A stretch of 64,000 nt of DNA from Clostridia bacterium. Its GTDB lineage: Bacteria > Bacillota > Clostridia > Oscillospirales > Acutalibacteraceae. Below the pieces are notes generated by a model that ran no database searches, was not told where the DNA came from, and saw only the letters and a list, made by a program, of their open reading frames with translations. The position numbers and the translations under genes are program-made. The stretch lies in the NCBI GenBank assembly GCA_017517865.1, contig JAFWYB010000068.1:1-64000 (forward strand), given 5' to 3'. Positions 8,509 through 17,117 of the stretch are shown here, piece after piece (within the stretch, counting starts at the first letter, position 1; the number at the start of each line of letters is the position of its first letter).

Positions 8509-9449
8509 ATCTTTTTCACAATACCAACCCTCACTGCTTTTTCCGAGGTTTTTATAAGTAAATCGTAAAAGGGTACAACTGCAACAACTGTAATTACATT
8601 AAAGGCTATATGAAAAATTGAAACCTGCATAGACGGACCTTCGATTTTCTGTAACAGGGGGGCAAGAGGGATTATTTCTCCGAGCACAAGAAAGAAAATG
8701 CTGCCCGCAACGTTGAATATCAGATGTATCATACCGACCTGTTTGGCTTGCCTGCTCTTACCGGTCGCCGAAAGCATCGAGGTAAATACCGTACCGATAT
8801 TCTGACCGAGAACGATATAAAGAGCACTCTCGGTGTCAATAAGCCCTTGCATACAAAGGCTTTGCAGAATTCCCACCGTTGCCGAGGAGCTTTGCATTAT
8901 AAGTGTCATTACCGTACCTGCGATTATGCCTCTGAGCTTGCCTTTTGACGATACGACGATGAAGTGAAGAAAGTCGGGATTTTCTTTCAGAAAAGAAAAG
9001 GCAGAGCCCATAGTGTTAAGACCGAGAAAGAGAAGTCCGAAGCCCAGAAGAATTTCGCCCGCATAGCGGATTTTCCTGCTTTTGCCAACAATTACGGGCA
9101 GAGTACCGAAAAAGATGCAGGCAGAAGCTACGGAAGAAAAATTAACAGCTATGAGAAGGCTCGTTACTGTTGTGCCGATGTTGGCTCCGAGAACAATACC
9201 TGTCGCCTGAAAAATGCTCATAACTCCGGCCTCAACAAAGCCGACGGTCATAACAGTAACCGCTGTTGAAGACTGTATAATACCCGTTACGGCAGTACCG
9301 GTGAGAATAGCCTTTGTTTTTGTTCCTGCCGCAAAAGAAAGTATGTGCCTGAGCCTTTCACCGAAGGTTTTTTGTGCACCTTCACTCATTATTTTCATAC
9401 CGTAAAGAAATAGTCCGATTCCGCAAAGAAGATTGATAAAATATTTCAT
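8484..9449 (-). CDS. Na/Pi cotransporter family protein lacking the PhoU-like domain
   Basis: A 321-residue integral membrane protein with the two inverted NaPi repeats: QSSTAVTVMTVGFVEAG and GANIGTTVTS in the first half, QSSSATVGI and GQNIGTVFTS in the second. The QSS motifs bind sodium and phosphate in this family. Bacterial relatives usually reach about 540-560 residues with a cytoplasmic PhoU-like C-terminal domain. Here the chain stops after a short KKIKKKGTSY tail, so that domain is absent. Phosphate is the likely substrate, but the family also contains uncharacterised transporters. Confidence 0.82.
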   Translation of the reverse strand: MKYFINLLCGIGLFLYGMKIMSEGAQKTFGERLRHILSFAAGTKTKAILTGTAVTGIIQSSTAVTVMTVGFVEAGVMSIFQATGIVLGANIGTTVTSLLIAVNFSSVASACIFFGTLPVIVGKSRKIRYAGEILLGFGLLFLGLNTMGSAFSFLKENPDFLHFIVVSSKGKLRGIIAGTVMTLIMQSSSATVGILQSLCMQGLIDTESALYIVLGQNIGTVFTSMLSATGKSRQAKQVGMIHLIFNVAGSIFFLVLGEIIPLAPLLQKIEGPSMQVSIFHIAFNVITVVAVVPFYDLLIKTSEKAVRVGIVKKIKKKGTSY

Positions 9450-9459
9450 ATGCCACCTA

Positions 9460-9488
9460 TTGCAAAAAAAAGAAAGTTACAGTATAAT
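9460..9488 (+). promoter_or_regulatory. Promoter of the hexosaminidase gene
   Basis: TTGCAA (9460-9465), a 17-base spacer and TATAAT (9483-9488), 44 bases before the ATG. Confidence 0.6.
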
Positions 9489-9531
9489 TATTTATAACAA
9501 GTAGAAAATATGAGGAATCGAGGCTGATTTT

Positions 9532-10980
9532 ATGAATATTACTCCAAAACCGAATTTTATTCAGGTCTTTTCAGGCGAATGCTGGTTAAAGGATAACAAA
9601 GTCACTTATCTGACCGACGAAAAGATTGGCGATGAGGCTTATGTTATCGAAATTAAAGAGGGCGAAACCCTTATTACCTCGAAAACAGAAAAAGGCAGAT
9701 ATTATGCGGGCATTACCCTTGCACAGCTTGAAGAAGCGGGAAAGACACCTCTTTGCAAAATAGTTGATGAGCCCGCTTATCCCTACCGCGGCTTTATGAT
9801 TGACTCTGCAAGACATATGCAGAGCATTGATGAAATAAAGGCTTACATAACAGCTGCCGCAAGATATAAGCTTAATGTTTTCCATTGGCACCTCTGCGAT
9901 GATCAGGGCTTCAGAATTGAAAGTGAAAGATATCCGAAGCTTAACGAGGTCGGCTCTTACAGAAGCTGCCACGGCTTCGGCAGTGAGAATATGTCCCGTT
10001 ACGGCGGATATTATACCAAGGCTGAAATCCGTGAGATTATAGCCTTCTGCAAAGAAAAATTTATCGAGGTTATCCCTGAAGTGGATATTCCCGGTCATAC
10101 CAAGGCTATACTTGCAACATTCCCTGAGCTTTCCTGCCGAGGTGAGGCTGTTGAGGTTGAAACCGTAGGCGGTATTTTTAAGGATATTATGTGTGCAGGT
10201 AAAGAAGAAACCTTTGATTTCTGCTTTGGTCTGCTTGATGAAATCATTGAGCTTTTCCCTTCAGAATACATACATATCGGCGGTGACGAGGCGCCCAAGG
10301 CACGCTGGTGCGAATGTAAAAAATGTCAGAAGCGTATCAAGGAAGAAAAGCTTGAAAATGAAGAACAGCTTCAGGCATATTTCACCAAGAGAGTTGTTGC
10401 TCATCTTAAAGAAAAGGGCAAAAAAGCAATCTGCTGGAATGAAAGCCTAAATTCAGGTTTTATCGGTAAGGAAGATACAATCATTTCTAACTGGATGGAC
10501 AGAAAGAAGCTTTGTGCCGATTTTGCAAACAAGGGCGGCAAGGTTATCGCCGAGGATTTCTACCACTACTATCTTGACTATGAATATGGTATGACACCGC
10601 TTAAAAAGACATATGGCTACAACCCTGCCTTTGAGGGCCTTACAAGTGAGGGCGAAAAGAATATCATAGGTGTTGAAACACCTATATGGACAGAATATGT
10701 TGAAGATTTTGACAGAATGAGCTATATGTGCTTCCCCAGACTCATAGCTGTTGCCGAAAGTGGCTGGACAAGAAATTCAGAAAAGAACTATAAGGATTTC
10801 AAGGTCAGAGTAAGCAATCAGAAAGAATTTCTCCTTTCACTCGGAATAAAGCAGGCAGATGAAAAATGTTGGGATCCGGGTGTGATGACAAGAGTTAAAA
10901 TCACTGTGGGCAGATTTCTTAAATCCATCAACCGCAACAGTATAAATGCAACACTTTTCCCAAACAGAAATGAAGACTGA
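9532..10980 (+). CDS. Beta-N-acetylhexosaminidase, glycoside hydrolase family 20
   Basis: Releases terminal GlcNAc or GalNAc by substrate-assisted catalysis. The 482-residue chain has the usual small N-terminal alpha/beta domain followed by the barrel: MIDSARH near residue 87, HWHLCDDQGFRIE near 117, and the catalytic Asp-Glu pair in IHIGGDEAPK near 248. No signal peptide is present, so it acts in the cytoplasm on imported glycans or recycled wall sugars. It is a single gene with its own promoter and terminator. Confidence 0.92.
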   Translation: MNITPKPNFIQVFSGECWLKDNKVTYLTDEKIGDEAYVIEIKEGETLITSKTEKGRYYAGITLAQLEEAGKTPLCKIVDEPAYPYRGFMIDSARHMQSIDEIKAYITAAARYKLNVFHWHLCDDQGFRIESERYPKLNEVGSYRSCHGFGSENMSRYGGYYTKAEIREIIAFCKEKFIEVIPEVDIPGHTKAILATFPELSCRGEAVEVETVGGIFKDIMCAGKEETFDFCFGLLDEIIELFPSEYIHIGGDEAPKARWCECKKCQKRIKEEKLENEEQLQAYFTKRVVAHLKEKGKKAICWNESLNSGFIGKEDTIISNWMDRKKLCADFANKGGKVIAEDFYHYYLDYEYGMTPLKKTYGYNPAFEGLTSEGEKNIIGVETPIWTEYVEDFDRMSYMCFPRLIAVAESGWTRNSEKNYKDFKVRVSNQKEFLLSLGIKQADEKCWDPGVMTRVKITVGRFLKSINRNSINATLFPNRNED

Positions 10981-10983
10981 TAT

Positions 10984-11016
10984 AAAAGGCGCACTCCGTA
11001 AGGAGCTGCGCCTTTA
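10984..11016 (+). terminator. Terminator of the hexosaminidase gene
   Basis: AAAGGCGCACTCC and GGAGCTGCGCCTTT pair around GTAA, with one mismatch in the stem. Confidence 0.65.
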
Positions 11017-11032
11017 TTGCCTGTAAAATAAA

Positions 11033-11069
11033 ATGGAGACAGCTTTTTTACGAAGCGTCTCCATTGTTT
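11033..11069. terminator. Bidirectional terminator
   Basis: AATGGAGAC and GTCTCCATT form a nine-base-pair stem followed by GTTTTTTT on the plus strand and TTTATTTT on the minus strand. It most likely ends the reverse-strand phosphoesterase gene. Confidence 0.65.
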
Positions 11070-11077
11070 TTTTGTAC

Positions 11078-11773
11078 TTATCTTTTTACAACCTCACCTG
11101 TCTGAGCGTTGATGATGTTGTTGAAAACACCGATGTGACTTGTAGAGATGAATTTATCCAGATGCAGTGAGCCGAAGTACCAATGGCTGAAGGTACAAAT
11201 TCTGCTGATATCCTCAAGGTAGGTGTTTATGGCGGTGATGCTTGCGTCACTGCCCGTATCGAGAAGCAGAAAGTCCTTGATTTTTGCAGGGGGCTCGTGG
11301 GTTATTATAATATCCACCTTTCCGTCGTACTGCTGAAGGTTGTCAACACCTTCAACAAGCTCCTCTCTCGAGGGAATTTCCATTTCCGACCAGGTTTCCA
11401 TTTCATATCTGAATTCAAGGTCGGGACTTTCACCGCCACCCATTGTAAAAATTTTCATATCCTCAATGGTAAAAATCTGACCTCTCATAAGGTGGAAGAT
11501 GTTTGAGGCAATATGATGCACCTTTCCGCCGTTCCATTTTTTCACCTTGAGCTTATTCAGCATTTCAAAGTTTTCGTGGGTACCGTCAACGAAGCAGATG
11601 TTGTATTTCTTTTTGCTGAGCCTTTTCAGTGCATTCATTTCATCCTTGCCGCCATCCCAAATAAAGCCGAAATCGCCGCAGATAATAAGGGTATCGCCTG
11701 ACTTGAGCTTTTTTAGTCTCGGGTCGTCGAAGCGTGAAAGAATGCCGTGGGTGTCACCGGTAACATATATCAT
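11078..11773 (-). CDS. Calcineurin-like metallophosphoesterase
   Basis: A 231-residue cytoplasmic phosphoesterase with the ordered metal-binding blocks VTGDTHG (residues 4-10), GDFGFIW (near 34), DGTHENF (near 60) and THEPP (near 159). The GxH block is weak: FSHWYFGSLH near 195 takes its place. The substrate is unknown. Relatives are annotated as generic metallophosphatases. AAGGTGA precedes the start on the minus strand. Confidence 0.8.
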   Translation of the reverse strand: MIYVTGDTHGILSRFDDPRLKKLKSGDTLIICGDFGFIWDGGKDEMNALKRLSKKKYNICFVDGTHENFEMLNKLKVKKWNGGKVHHIASNIFHLMRGQIFTIEDMKIFTMGGGESPDLEFRYEMETWSEMEIPSREELVEGVDNLQQYDGKVDIIITHEPPAKIKDFLLLDTGSDASITAINTYLEDISRICTFSHWYFGSLHLDKFISTSHIGVFNNIINAQTGEVVKR

Positions 11774-11867
11774 AGATTCACCTTAACAGAAGGACTGTCC
11801 TTTCCTTTGTTTTACCAAAATGTTCATTTTTAATTTAATAAAAATGCTGTACTTTTTTAAGTAATCT

Positions 11868-11876
11868 TGTTATAAT
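11868..11876 (+). promoter_or_regulatory. Possible extended -10 promoter
   Basis: TGTTATAAT, an extended -10 with a poor -35, about 95 bases before the next coding region. Confidence 0.4.
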
Positions 11877-11970
11877 AAACAGACGTATAATGGTATTTTA
11901 TCATATTTTTTATTATATTGCAAACATTAAAGATAAATTTCAAAAACTTTACATACAGAGGTGACGGAAA

Positions 11971-13353
11971 ATGAAGAAAATTACAGCTTTACTTGTTGCC
12001 GTGCTTACTGCTTTTTCCATTTTGGTTTTTCACGGCAGTGCACTTTACGATTCAGGCGACGTTACTGCTGAGCTTGACTCGCAGGTTTATTATATGGAAA
12101 GTCTTGACGAGGGTACGGTTTTTTTTGAAAAGGACAGCGATAAAAAAATGCCTATAGCGGGCTTCAGTAAGATAATTTCTGCCATTGTTGCCCTTGAAAA
12201 GTGGCAGAATCTTGACGGAGAAATCAAAATAACAAAGGAAGCCCTTTCGGTTATACAGTACGGCTACGGCTTTAAGACCGCTCTTTATAAGGAGGGGGAA
12301 ACCGTAAGCAAAAAAGAGCTTTTCGACTGTCTTGTGGTTTACAGTGCCAACGATGCTCTGAGCATTATTGCCTACGATGTAAGCGGATCACAGGATGCTT
12401 TTATGAGTGAAATGCAGGCTCTGTGCGAAAAAATCGGCTGCGAGTCAACAGTTATTAAAAATCTTACCGGTTACGACACAGACGGACAGTACACAACCGC
12501 CGCAGATGTTGCAAAAATAGTCAAATACGCCTGCAACTACCCGCTTTTTGTTGAGGCCTTTTCTCTTAAAAGCGTAACTCTCAAGGCAACGGAGCTTAAT
12601 TCGGAAAGGATATATTCCTCAACGAATAAAATGACAAATGCGGGCATTCCCGACTATTACCATTCATCAGTTGTTTCAGGTAAGCACACAAGCACCGAAA
12701 AGGCCGGTGAGTGCATAGCGGTTGTTTCAAATAAAGACGGCTACTCTTACCTCACCGTTGTAATGGGCGGTAAAATTACAAATATCGACAGTGACGAAAT
12801 AGAAGAAAACACCTCAATGACAGACGCACGCAAAATGCTTGACTGGGTTTACAATAACATAAGGTACAGAACCGTTGTAACCCCCACACAGACTGTTAAG
12901 GTCATAAAGGTTACGGCCGGCAAGGATACCGATACACTAAGGCTTGTGCCCGAGGGTGAGGTTTCGGCTCTCGTACCCGCAAACGCTTCTCCCGAATCCG
13001 TGCTTTTTGAAATCGTGGAGGGAAGCCTTGAGGAAAAGACCGTTGCTCCCGTTGAGGCGGGTGAGGTTCTTGCAAGAGCGAAAGTATACTATGCTCATCA
13101 GCAGATTGCAGAGGTTAACCTTGTTGCGGCAAACAATATAGAAATGAGCCTTTTTGCTCTGATAATGTCAGGTGTTTCTACGGTTTTTGCTTCAAAGGTA
13201 TTTATAATTATCGTTGCTCTTCTTACAATCGGGGCTGTTGCTGTTTTTGTTATGAGCCTTTTGGATTACAGAAAAAAGGAGCTCAAGGTGTCCTTGAAGA
13301 AAAGCGTTAAAAAGCAGTCCTCACGCACAAGTGAAAAAGCAGACAAAAAGTAA
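11971..13353 (+). CDS. D-alanyl-D-alanine carboxypeptidase homologue without catalytic serine
   Basis: A 460-residue peptidase S11 (DacF/PBP5) homologue: signal peptide to about residue 25, a penicilloyl-transferase fold to about 280, a beta-rich C-terminal domain, then a transmembrane helix (near 385-430) and a basic tail. The active-site triad is damaged. The SxxK position reads AGFSK (residues 63-67), so Gly64 replaces the nucleophilic Ser. KTG is replaced by KHT (near 239). Only the SxN motif SAND (near 126) is intact. It is therefore predicted not to be a working carboxypeptidase and may bind peptidoglycan or a protein partner. A DacF with an intact triad is encoded at 51.5 kb. Confidence 0.8.
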   Translation: MKKITALLVAVLTAFSILVFHGSALYDSGDVTAELDSQVYYMESLDEGTVFFEKDSDKKMPIAGFSKIISAIVALEKWQNLDGEIKITKEALSVIQYGYGFKTALYKEGETVSKKELFDCLVVYSANDALSIIAYDVSGSQDAFMSEMQALCEKIGCESTVIKNLTGYDTDGQYTTAADVAKIVKYACNYPLFVEAFSLKSVTLKATELNSERIYSSTNKMTNAGIPDYYHSSVVSGKHTSTEKAGECIAVVSNKDGYSYLTVVMGGKITNIDSDEIEENTSMTDARKMLDWVYNNIRYRTVVTPTQTVKVIKVTAGKDTDTLRLVPEGEVSALVPANASPESVLFEIVEGSLEEKTVAPVEAGEVLARAKVYYAHQQIAEVNLVAANNIEMSLFALIMSGVSTVFASKVFIIIVALLTIGAVAVFVMSLLDYRKKELKVSLKKSVKKQSSRTSEKADKK

Positions 13354-13410
13354 AAAGTGTGAATAAACGGAAAACTATGCTCCGATATGCGGGTTGACAA
13401 GTGCATTTAC

Positions 13411-13440
13411 TTGACAACAGACGCAATATTATAGTATATT
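13411..13440 (+). promoter_or_regulatory. Promoter of the SGNH/Big_2 gene
   Basis: TTGACA (13411-13416), an 18-base spacer and TATATT (13435-13440). A second TTGACA lies at 13394-13399. Confidence 0.55.
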
Positions 13441-13490
13441 GTATATGGTAAAAAGGAAATTTTCAGTAATTTTTCTGAAAGGGTGAAACT

Positions 13491-16400
13491 ATGAAAAAAT
13501 TAGCTAAGCTTTATTTGACACTGGCACTTACCGTGCTTGCGGTTTTCGGGGCTTTCTGTATAGGTGCTTCGGCCGCAGAGGCAGAGGATAAATGGGTAGG
13601 TGCATGGGGTGCAGGTGCCACCGAAATAGGTGTTGACGGCTATGACTCCATCACTGCCTATGTGGGCAAGGTAACAATGAGAACCGTAATCACTCCCACA
13701 ACAAGCGGTACAAAGGTGCGCTTTAAAATTTCAAACCTTTACGGTGACGAAAATCTTGTTATTACAAGAGCTACCGTTGCAAAGGCTCTCAAGGGCTCAA
13801 AGATTGATACAACAACGGCTAAAATTGTTACCTTCAATCAGGGCTTCCAGGGTGTTACTCTTGCTCCCGGTGCAGAAATTTACACCGACCCTGTTGTGTT
13901 TGATATAAGAGCAGGTGAAAAGGTTGCTATCAGCATTTTTGCCGATGAGTTTACCGAAGTCAAGACTATGGCTCTTTCCGGTGCCGATACCTACCTTACC
14001 TTCGGTGAGGATGCAACCTCAAAGGAGACCTTCGGTCTTCTTCCCACCTTTATTGACAGCCCGGACCTTGTTAAGGTTATCTCTGCACTTTTAGGTTCTG
14101 ATATAGACCTTAACTTGGGCTATAAGTTCATAAAGGTTGTTCCAATGGTTATAAATATGGATGTTATGTCCGAAGATCCGGGTGCATACTCAGTTGTTGT
14201 TATCGGCGATTCAACCGTAGCAAACGAATTTCCGCTCTATCTTTCAGAGCGCATAAATGAGGCGGGCGTTTCAAATGTTGGCGTTGTCGGCAAGGGTATT
14301 ATCGGCAACAAGCTTCTCAGCGACGGTCTCGGCTTCGGCTCGGAAATTTACGGCAAATCAATGCTTTCAAGACTTGACGTAGATGCTCTTCAGGCTTCAG
14401 GCGTAAAGTATGTTATAGTTAAAATCGGCTGCAACGATATAGTTCACCCCGTATGTACCGATATGCTTTCGCAGCAGCCTACTGCAGACGATATTATCGA
14501 GGGCTACAGGCAGGTCTTTGACAGATGTCATGAGGCAGGTATAAAGGTAATAGTTGTAGGTATTACACAGTGGAAGGGCAACACAAGAAACTACTTCGGT
14601 TCAGGCGACAAGTACATAAGAACAGAGGAAGAGTTCAACGCCGACTGGCAGATTGCTCTTGACGTCAACGAGTGGCTTTCAAAGACAGATGAGCACGACG
14701 GTTACGTAAGCTTCAACGAGCTTTCGGCTAACCCCAAGGACCCCGCAGCTCTTTATCCCGAATATACAATCGACGGTGTTCACCCCTCAGATACTCTTCA
14801 GAAATTATGGGCAGAAAGCTTCCCCTTAAGTCTTATCGGTATAGGTAAGGCTGTTAACAAGGTTACTCTTAACGATAATGCGATGGGTATGTATGCCGGC
14901 TACGGCAAGCAGCTCACGGCTACAATCAGCCCCGAAGATGCAGAGGATAAGACTCTTATCTGGACTTCAACAAATCCCGAGGTTGCCTCGGTAACTCAGA
15001 ACGGCTATGTAAAGGCTCACAAAAACGGTATTGCATATATTACCGTACGCACAGTTGACGGCCTTTACTCTGATACCTGCTACGTAAGAGTTATAACAAA
15101 AGTAGATTCGGTTTCTCTTGACAAAACCACTGCGAAGGTTTATACGACAAAGAGCTTTACTCTTAAGGCTACGGTGCTTCCTGCAGATGCTTCAAATAAA
15201 AACGTTACATGGACAACTTCAAATAAGAAGGTTGCAACCGTTGACAAAAACGGTGTTGTTACAGGTGTAGGCTCAGGTACCTGCTATATTACGGTAACGA
15301 CAGAAAACCGCGGCCTTACTGCCAAATGCCGTGTGACTGTTGAAAAGAAAAACGAGGTTACGGGCATTACAATAAACCGCACTGCAAAGGGTATGTATAA
15401 GGGCGGAAAGTATAAGCTTACCGCTTCGGTGGTCCCGGAGGATGCAACCTTTACGGATATTATCTGGAGCTCATCAAATCCGGAAATTGCAAGCGTAGAC
15501 AGCAACGGCAAGGTTACTGCTCACAAGGCGGGTACAGCATATATCACTGCCGCATCCTACGACAACCCGATGATTAAAAAGACCTGTCGCGTGGTAGTTG
15601 TTGTAAAGACCAAGGGCGTCAGCCTCAATAAAACCGGTGCCACGGTTTATACAGAAAATAAGCTTACACTCAAGGCTACAGTAACTCCCTCGGATGCAAC
15701 AAACAAAAACGTTGTATGGAAGTCATCAAACAAAAAGGTTGCCACTGTTAGCAGTAAGGGTGTTGTAACAGGAGTCAAGGCAGGTACGGCAACAATAAGC
15801 TGCACAACCGAAAGCGGCGGCTTCGTTGCTAAATGTACAGTAAAGGTTGTTACCTCGGTAAAGACGACCTCGGTAAAGTTTACCAAGACAAAGGTTACAA
15901 TTGACGACGGTACATCATATAAGCTCGGTGTAACCGTTGCTCCCTCAAATGCAACAAATCAGAAGGTAACCTACACCTCCTCAAACACAAAGGTTGTAAA
16001 GGTTTACTCAAACGGAAAGATTTACGGTGTAACACCCGGCACAGCAACAATTACCGTAAAAACTGCAGATACGGGTAAAACCGCTACCTGCAAGGTTACC
16101 GTAAAGGGTGTTAAGCCAACCGCCGTTAAGCTTGATGCAAAGTCAATGAAAATTGATCCCGGTCAGGTTAAAAAGCTTACCGCAACGGTTTCTCCCTCAA
16201 ACTGCTCCTACAGGTCAGTTACCTGGAAATCAAGTGATCCCAAGGCAGTTTATGTTAATCAGAAGGGCTACATCAAGGGCATCAAGGCAGGCGCAAGTGC
16301 AACAATCACCTGCACAACAAAAACCGGTGCCAAGGTTGCAACCTGTAAGGTTAAGGTCAACAGTATTGCAGTAACCGATGTTACTCTCAACAAATCCTCA

Positions 16401-16865
16401 GTGAGTATCTATGTCGGTGAATCCTACAGACTTACAGCAAATATTGTTCCCTCAAATGCAACAAACAAAAACGTTGTATGGGAAAGCTCAAACAACAAGA
16501 TTGCAAGAGTAAGTGATACCGGTCTTATCGTTCCCGTTGCAGCGGGTACAACAATGATTACCTGCACAACCGAAGACGGTGAATTCGTTGCTTACTGTGT
16601 AGTTCAGGTCAAGAGCGTTAAGGTGCTCGGCGTATCGCTTAATAAATCAAGCCTTATAGCAAATAAGGGTGCGTCCTTTACTCTTATCGCAACTGTTGCT
16701 CCCTCAAACGCTACGAATCCGGCTGTAACGTGGAAATCTACCAACCCCAATGTTGCAACCGTAAACAACGGTGTTGTAAAGGCTGTGGGTGTGGGTATCT
16801 GTGAAATCAAGGTCTATACCGTAGACGGCAACTACATTGCAACCTGTAAGGTTCAGGTAATATAA
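13491..16865 (+). CDS. Secreted SGNH-family hydrolase with eight Big_2 repeats
   Basis: A 1124-residue exported protein. A signal peptide ends near ASAAEA (about residue 30). A beta-sandwich-like region (30-230) precedes an SGNH esterase domain: block I VVIGDSTV near 238, block III VKIGCNDI near 317, block V DGVHPSD near 427. From about 455 to the end run eight immunoglobulin-like Big_2 domains of 80-85 residues, each with a KLTAxVxPxDAxNxxVxW-like strand and an IASVDxNGKVTA-like strand. Neighbouring repeats share near-identical DNA stretches, a sign of recent internal duplication. It probably deacylates an extracellular glycan while the repeats hold it at the cell surface. No SLH or sortase signal is visible. 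Confidence 0.85.
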   Translation: MKKLAKLYLTLALTVLAVFGAFCIGASAAEAEDKWVGAWGAGATEIGVDGYDSITAYVGKVTMRTVITPTTSGTKVRFKISNLYGDENLVITRATVAKALKGSKIDTTTAKIVTFNQGFQGVTLAPGAEIYTDPVVFDIRAGEKVAISIFADEFTEVKTMALSGADTYLTFGEDATSKETFGLLPTFIDSPDLVKVISALLGSDIDLNLGYKFIKVVPMVINMDVMSEDPGAYSVVVIGDSTVANEFPLYLSERINEAGVSNVGVVGKGIIGNKLLSDGLGFGSEIYGKSMLSRLDVDALQASGVKYVIVKIGCNDIVHPVCTDMLSQQPTADDIIEGYRQVFDRCHEAGIKVIVVGITQWKGNTRNYFGSGDKYIRTEEEFNADWQIALDVNEWLSKTDEHDGYVSFNELSANPKDPAALYPEYTIDGVHPSDTLQKLWAESFPLSLIGIGKAVNKVTLNDNAMGMYAGYGKQLTATISPEDAEDKTLIWTSTNPEVASVTQNGYVKAHKNGIAYITVRTVDGLYSDTCYVRVITKVDSVSLDKTTAKVYTTKSFTLKATVLPADASNKNVTWTTSNKKVATVDKNGVVTGVGSGTCYITVTTENRGLTAKCRVTVEKKNEVTGITINRTAKGMYKGGKYKLTASVVPEDATFTDIIWSSSNPEIASVDSNGKVTAHKAGTAYITAASYDNPMIKKTCRVVVVVKTKGVSLNKTGATVYTENKLTLKATVTPSDATNKNVVWKSSNKKVATVSSKGVVTGVKAGTATISCTTESGGFVAKCTVKVVTSVKTTSVKFTKTKVTIDDGTSYKLGVTVAPSNATNQKVTYTSSNTKVVKVYSNGKIYGVTPGTATITVKTADTGKTATCKVTVKGVKPTAVKLDAKSMKIDPGQVKKLTATVSPSNCSYRSVTWKSSDPKAVYVNQKGYIKGIKAGASATITCTTKTGAKVATCKVKVNSIAVTDVTLNKSSVSIYVGESYRLTANIVPSNATNKNVVWESSNNKIARVSDTGLIVPVAAGTTMITCTTEDGEFVAYCVVQVKSVKVLGVSLNKSSLIANKGASFTLIATVAPSNATNPAVTWKSTNPNVATVNNGVVKAVGVGICEIKVYTVDGNYIATCKVQVI

Positions 16866-16875
16866 AAGCTTATGT

Positions 16876-16907
16876 CTGTCGGGACTTTCTGTCCCGACAG
16901 ATTTTTT
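16876..16907 (+). terminator. Strong intrinsic terminator
   Basis: CTGTCGGGAC (16876-16885) pairs with GTCCCGACAG (16891-16900), followed by ATTTTTT. Confidence 0.85.
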
Positions 16908-16934
16908 CGTTACGGCAAGGTGGAGGTCTATCGT

Positions 16935-17054
16935 GGGGCGGCGGCTCCCGCACGCAGCGGCTACATGTAGCCACTGCGTTATTTTGCGCCCCTTTCGGGA
17001 TTGCAAAATGCAATGAGCGACCTGCGGTCGCTCATTGGCGGGAGCCGCCGCCCC
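16935..17054. repeat. GC-rich element: terminal inverted repeat enclosing three hairpins
   Basis: A perfect 17-bp inverted repeat (16935-16951 with 17038-17054, core GGCGGCGGCTCCCG) brackets three hairpins: 16952-16979 (ACGCAG and GGCTAC arms), 16981-17009 (ATTTTGC arms) and 17011-17037 (CAATGAGCGACC arms). The composition is much more GC-rich than the flanks. An element with the same plan and the shared core GGCGGCTCCC lies at 44698-44836. It carries no gene and looks like a mobile, REP- or MITE-like unit. Confidence 0.7.
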
Positions 17055-17080
17055 TACCCGTTAGCCTTACTGTAAAAAAA

Positions 17081-17112
17081 TCTCCTCAGGTTAACCTGAG
17101 GAGAAGCTTTTT
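17081..17112. terminator. Perfect palindromic bidirectional terminator
   Basis: A 24-bp perfect palindrome with arms TCTCCTCAGGTT/AACCTGAGGAGA (17081-17104), flanked by TTTTTT on the plus strand and, read on the minus strand, by a seven-T tract. It ends the reverse-strand hydrolase gene. Confidence 0.8.
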
Positions 17113-17117
17113 TCGTT

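Noticed and set aside
14860-16865. Regularly spaced repeats that could be taken for a CRISPR array
   Set aside because: The period is about 250 bases, the frame stays open throughout and the units encode Big_2 domains. No short identical repeats with unique spacers are present.
16935-17054. Reading the three-hairpin element as a tRNA cluster or structural RNA gene
   Set aside because: No anticodon arm, T-loop GTTC or CCA-type acceptor pattern fits, and the outer inverted repeat is too long for a tRNA acceptor stem.
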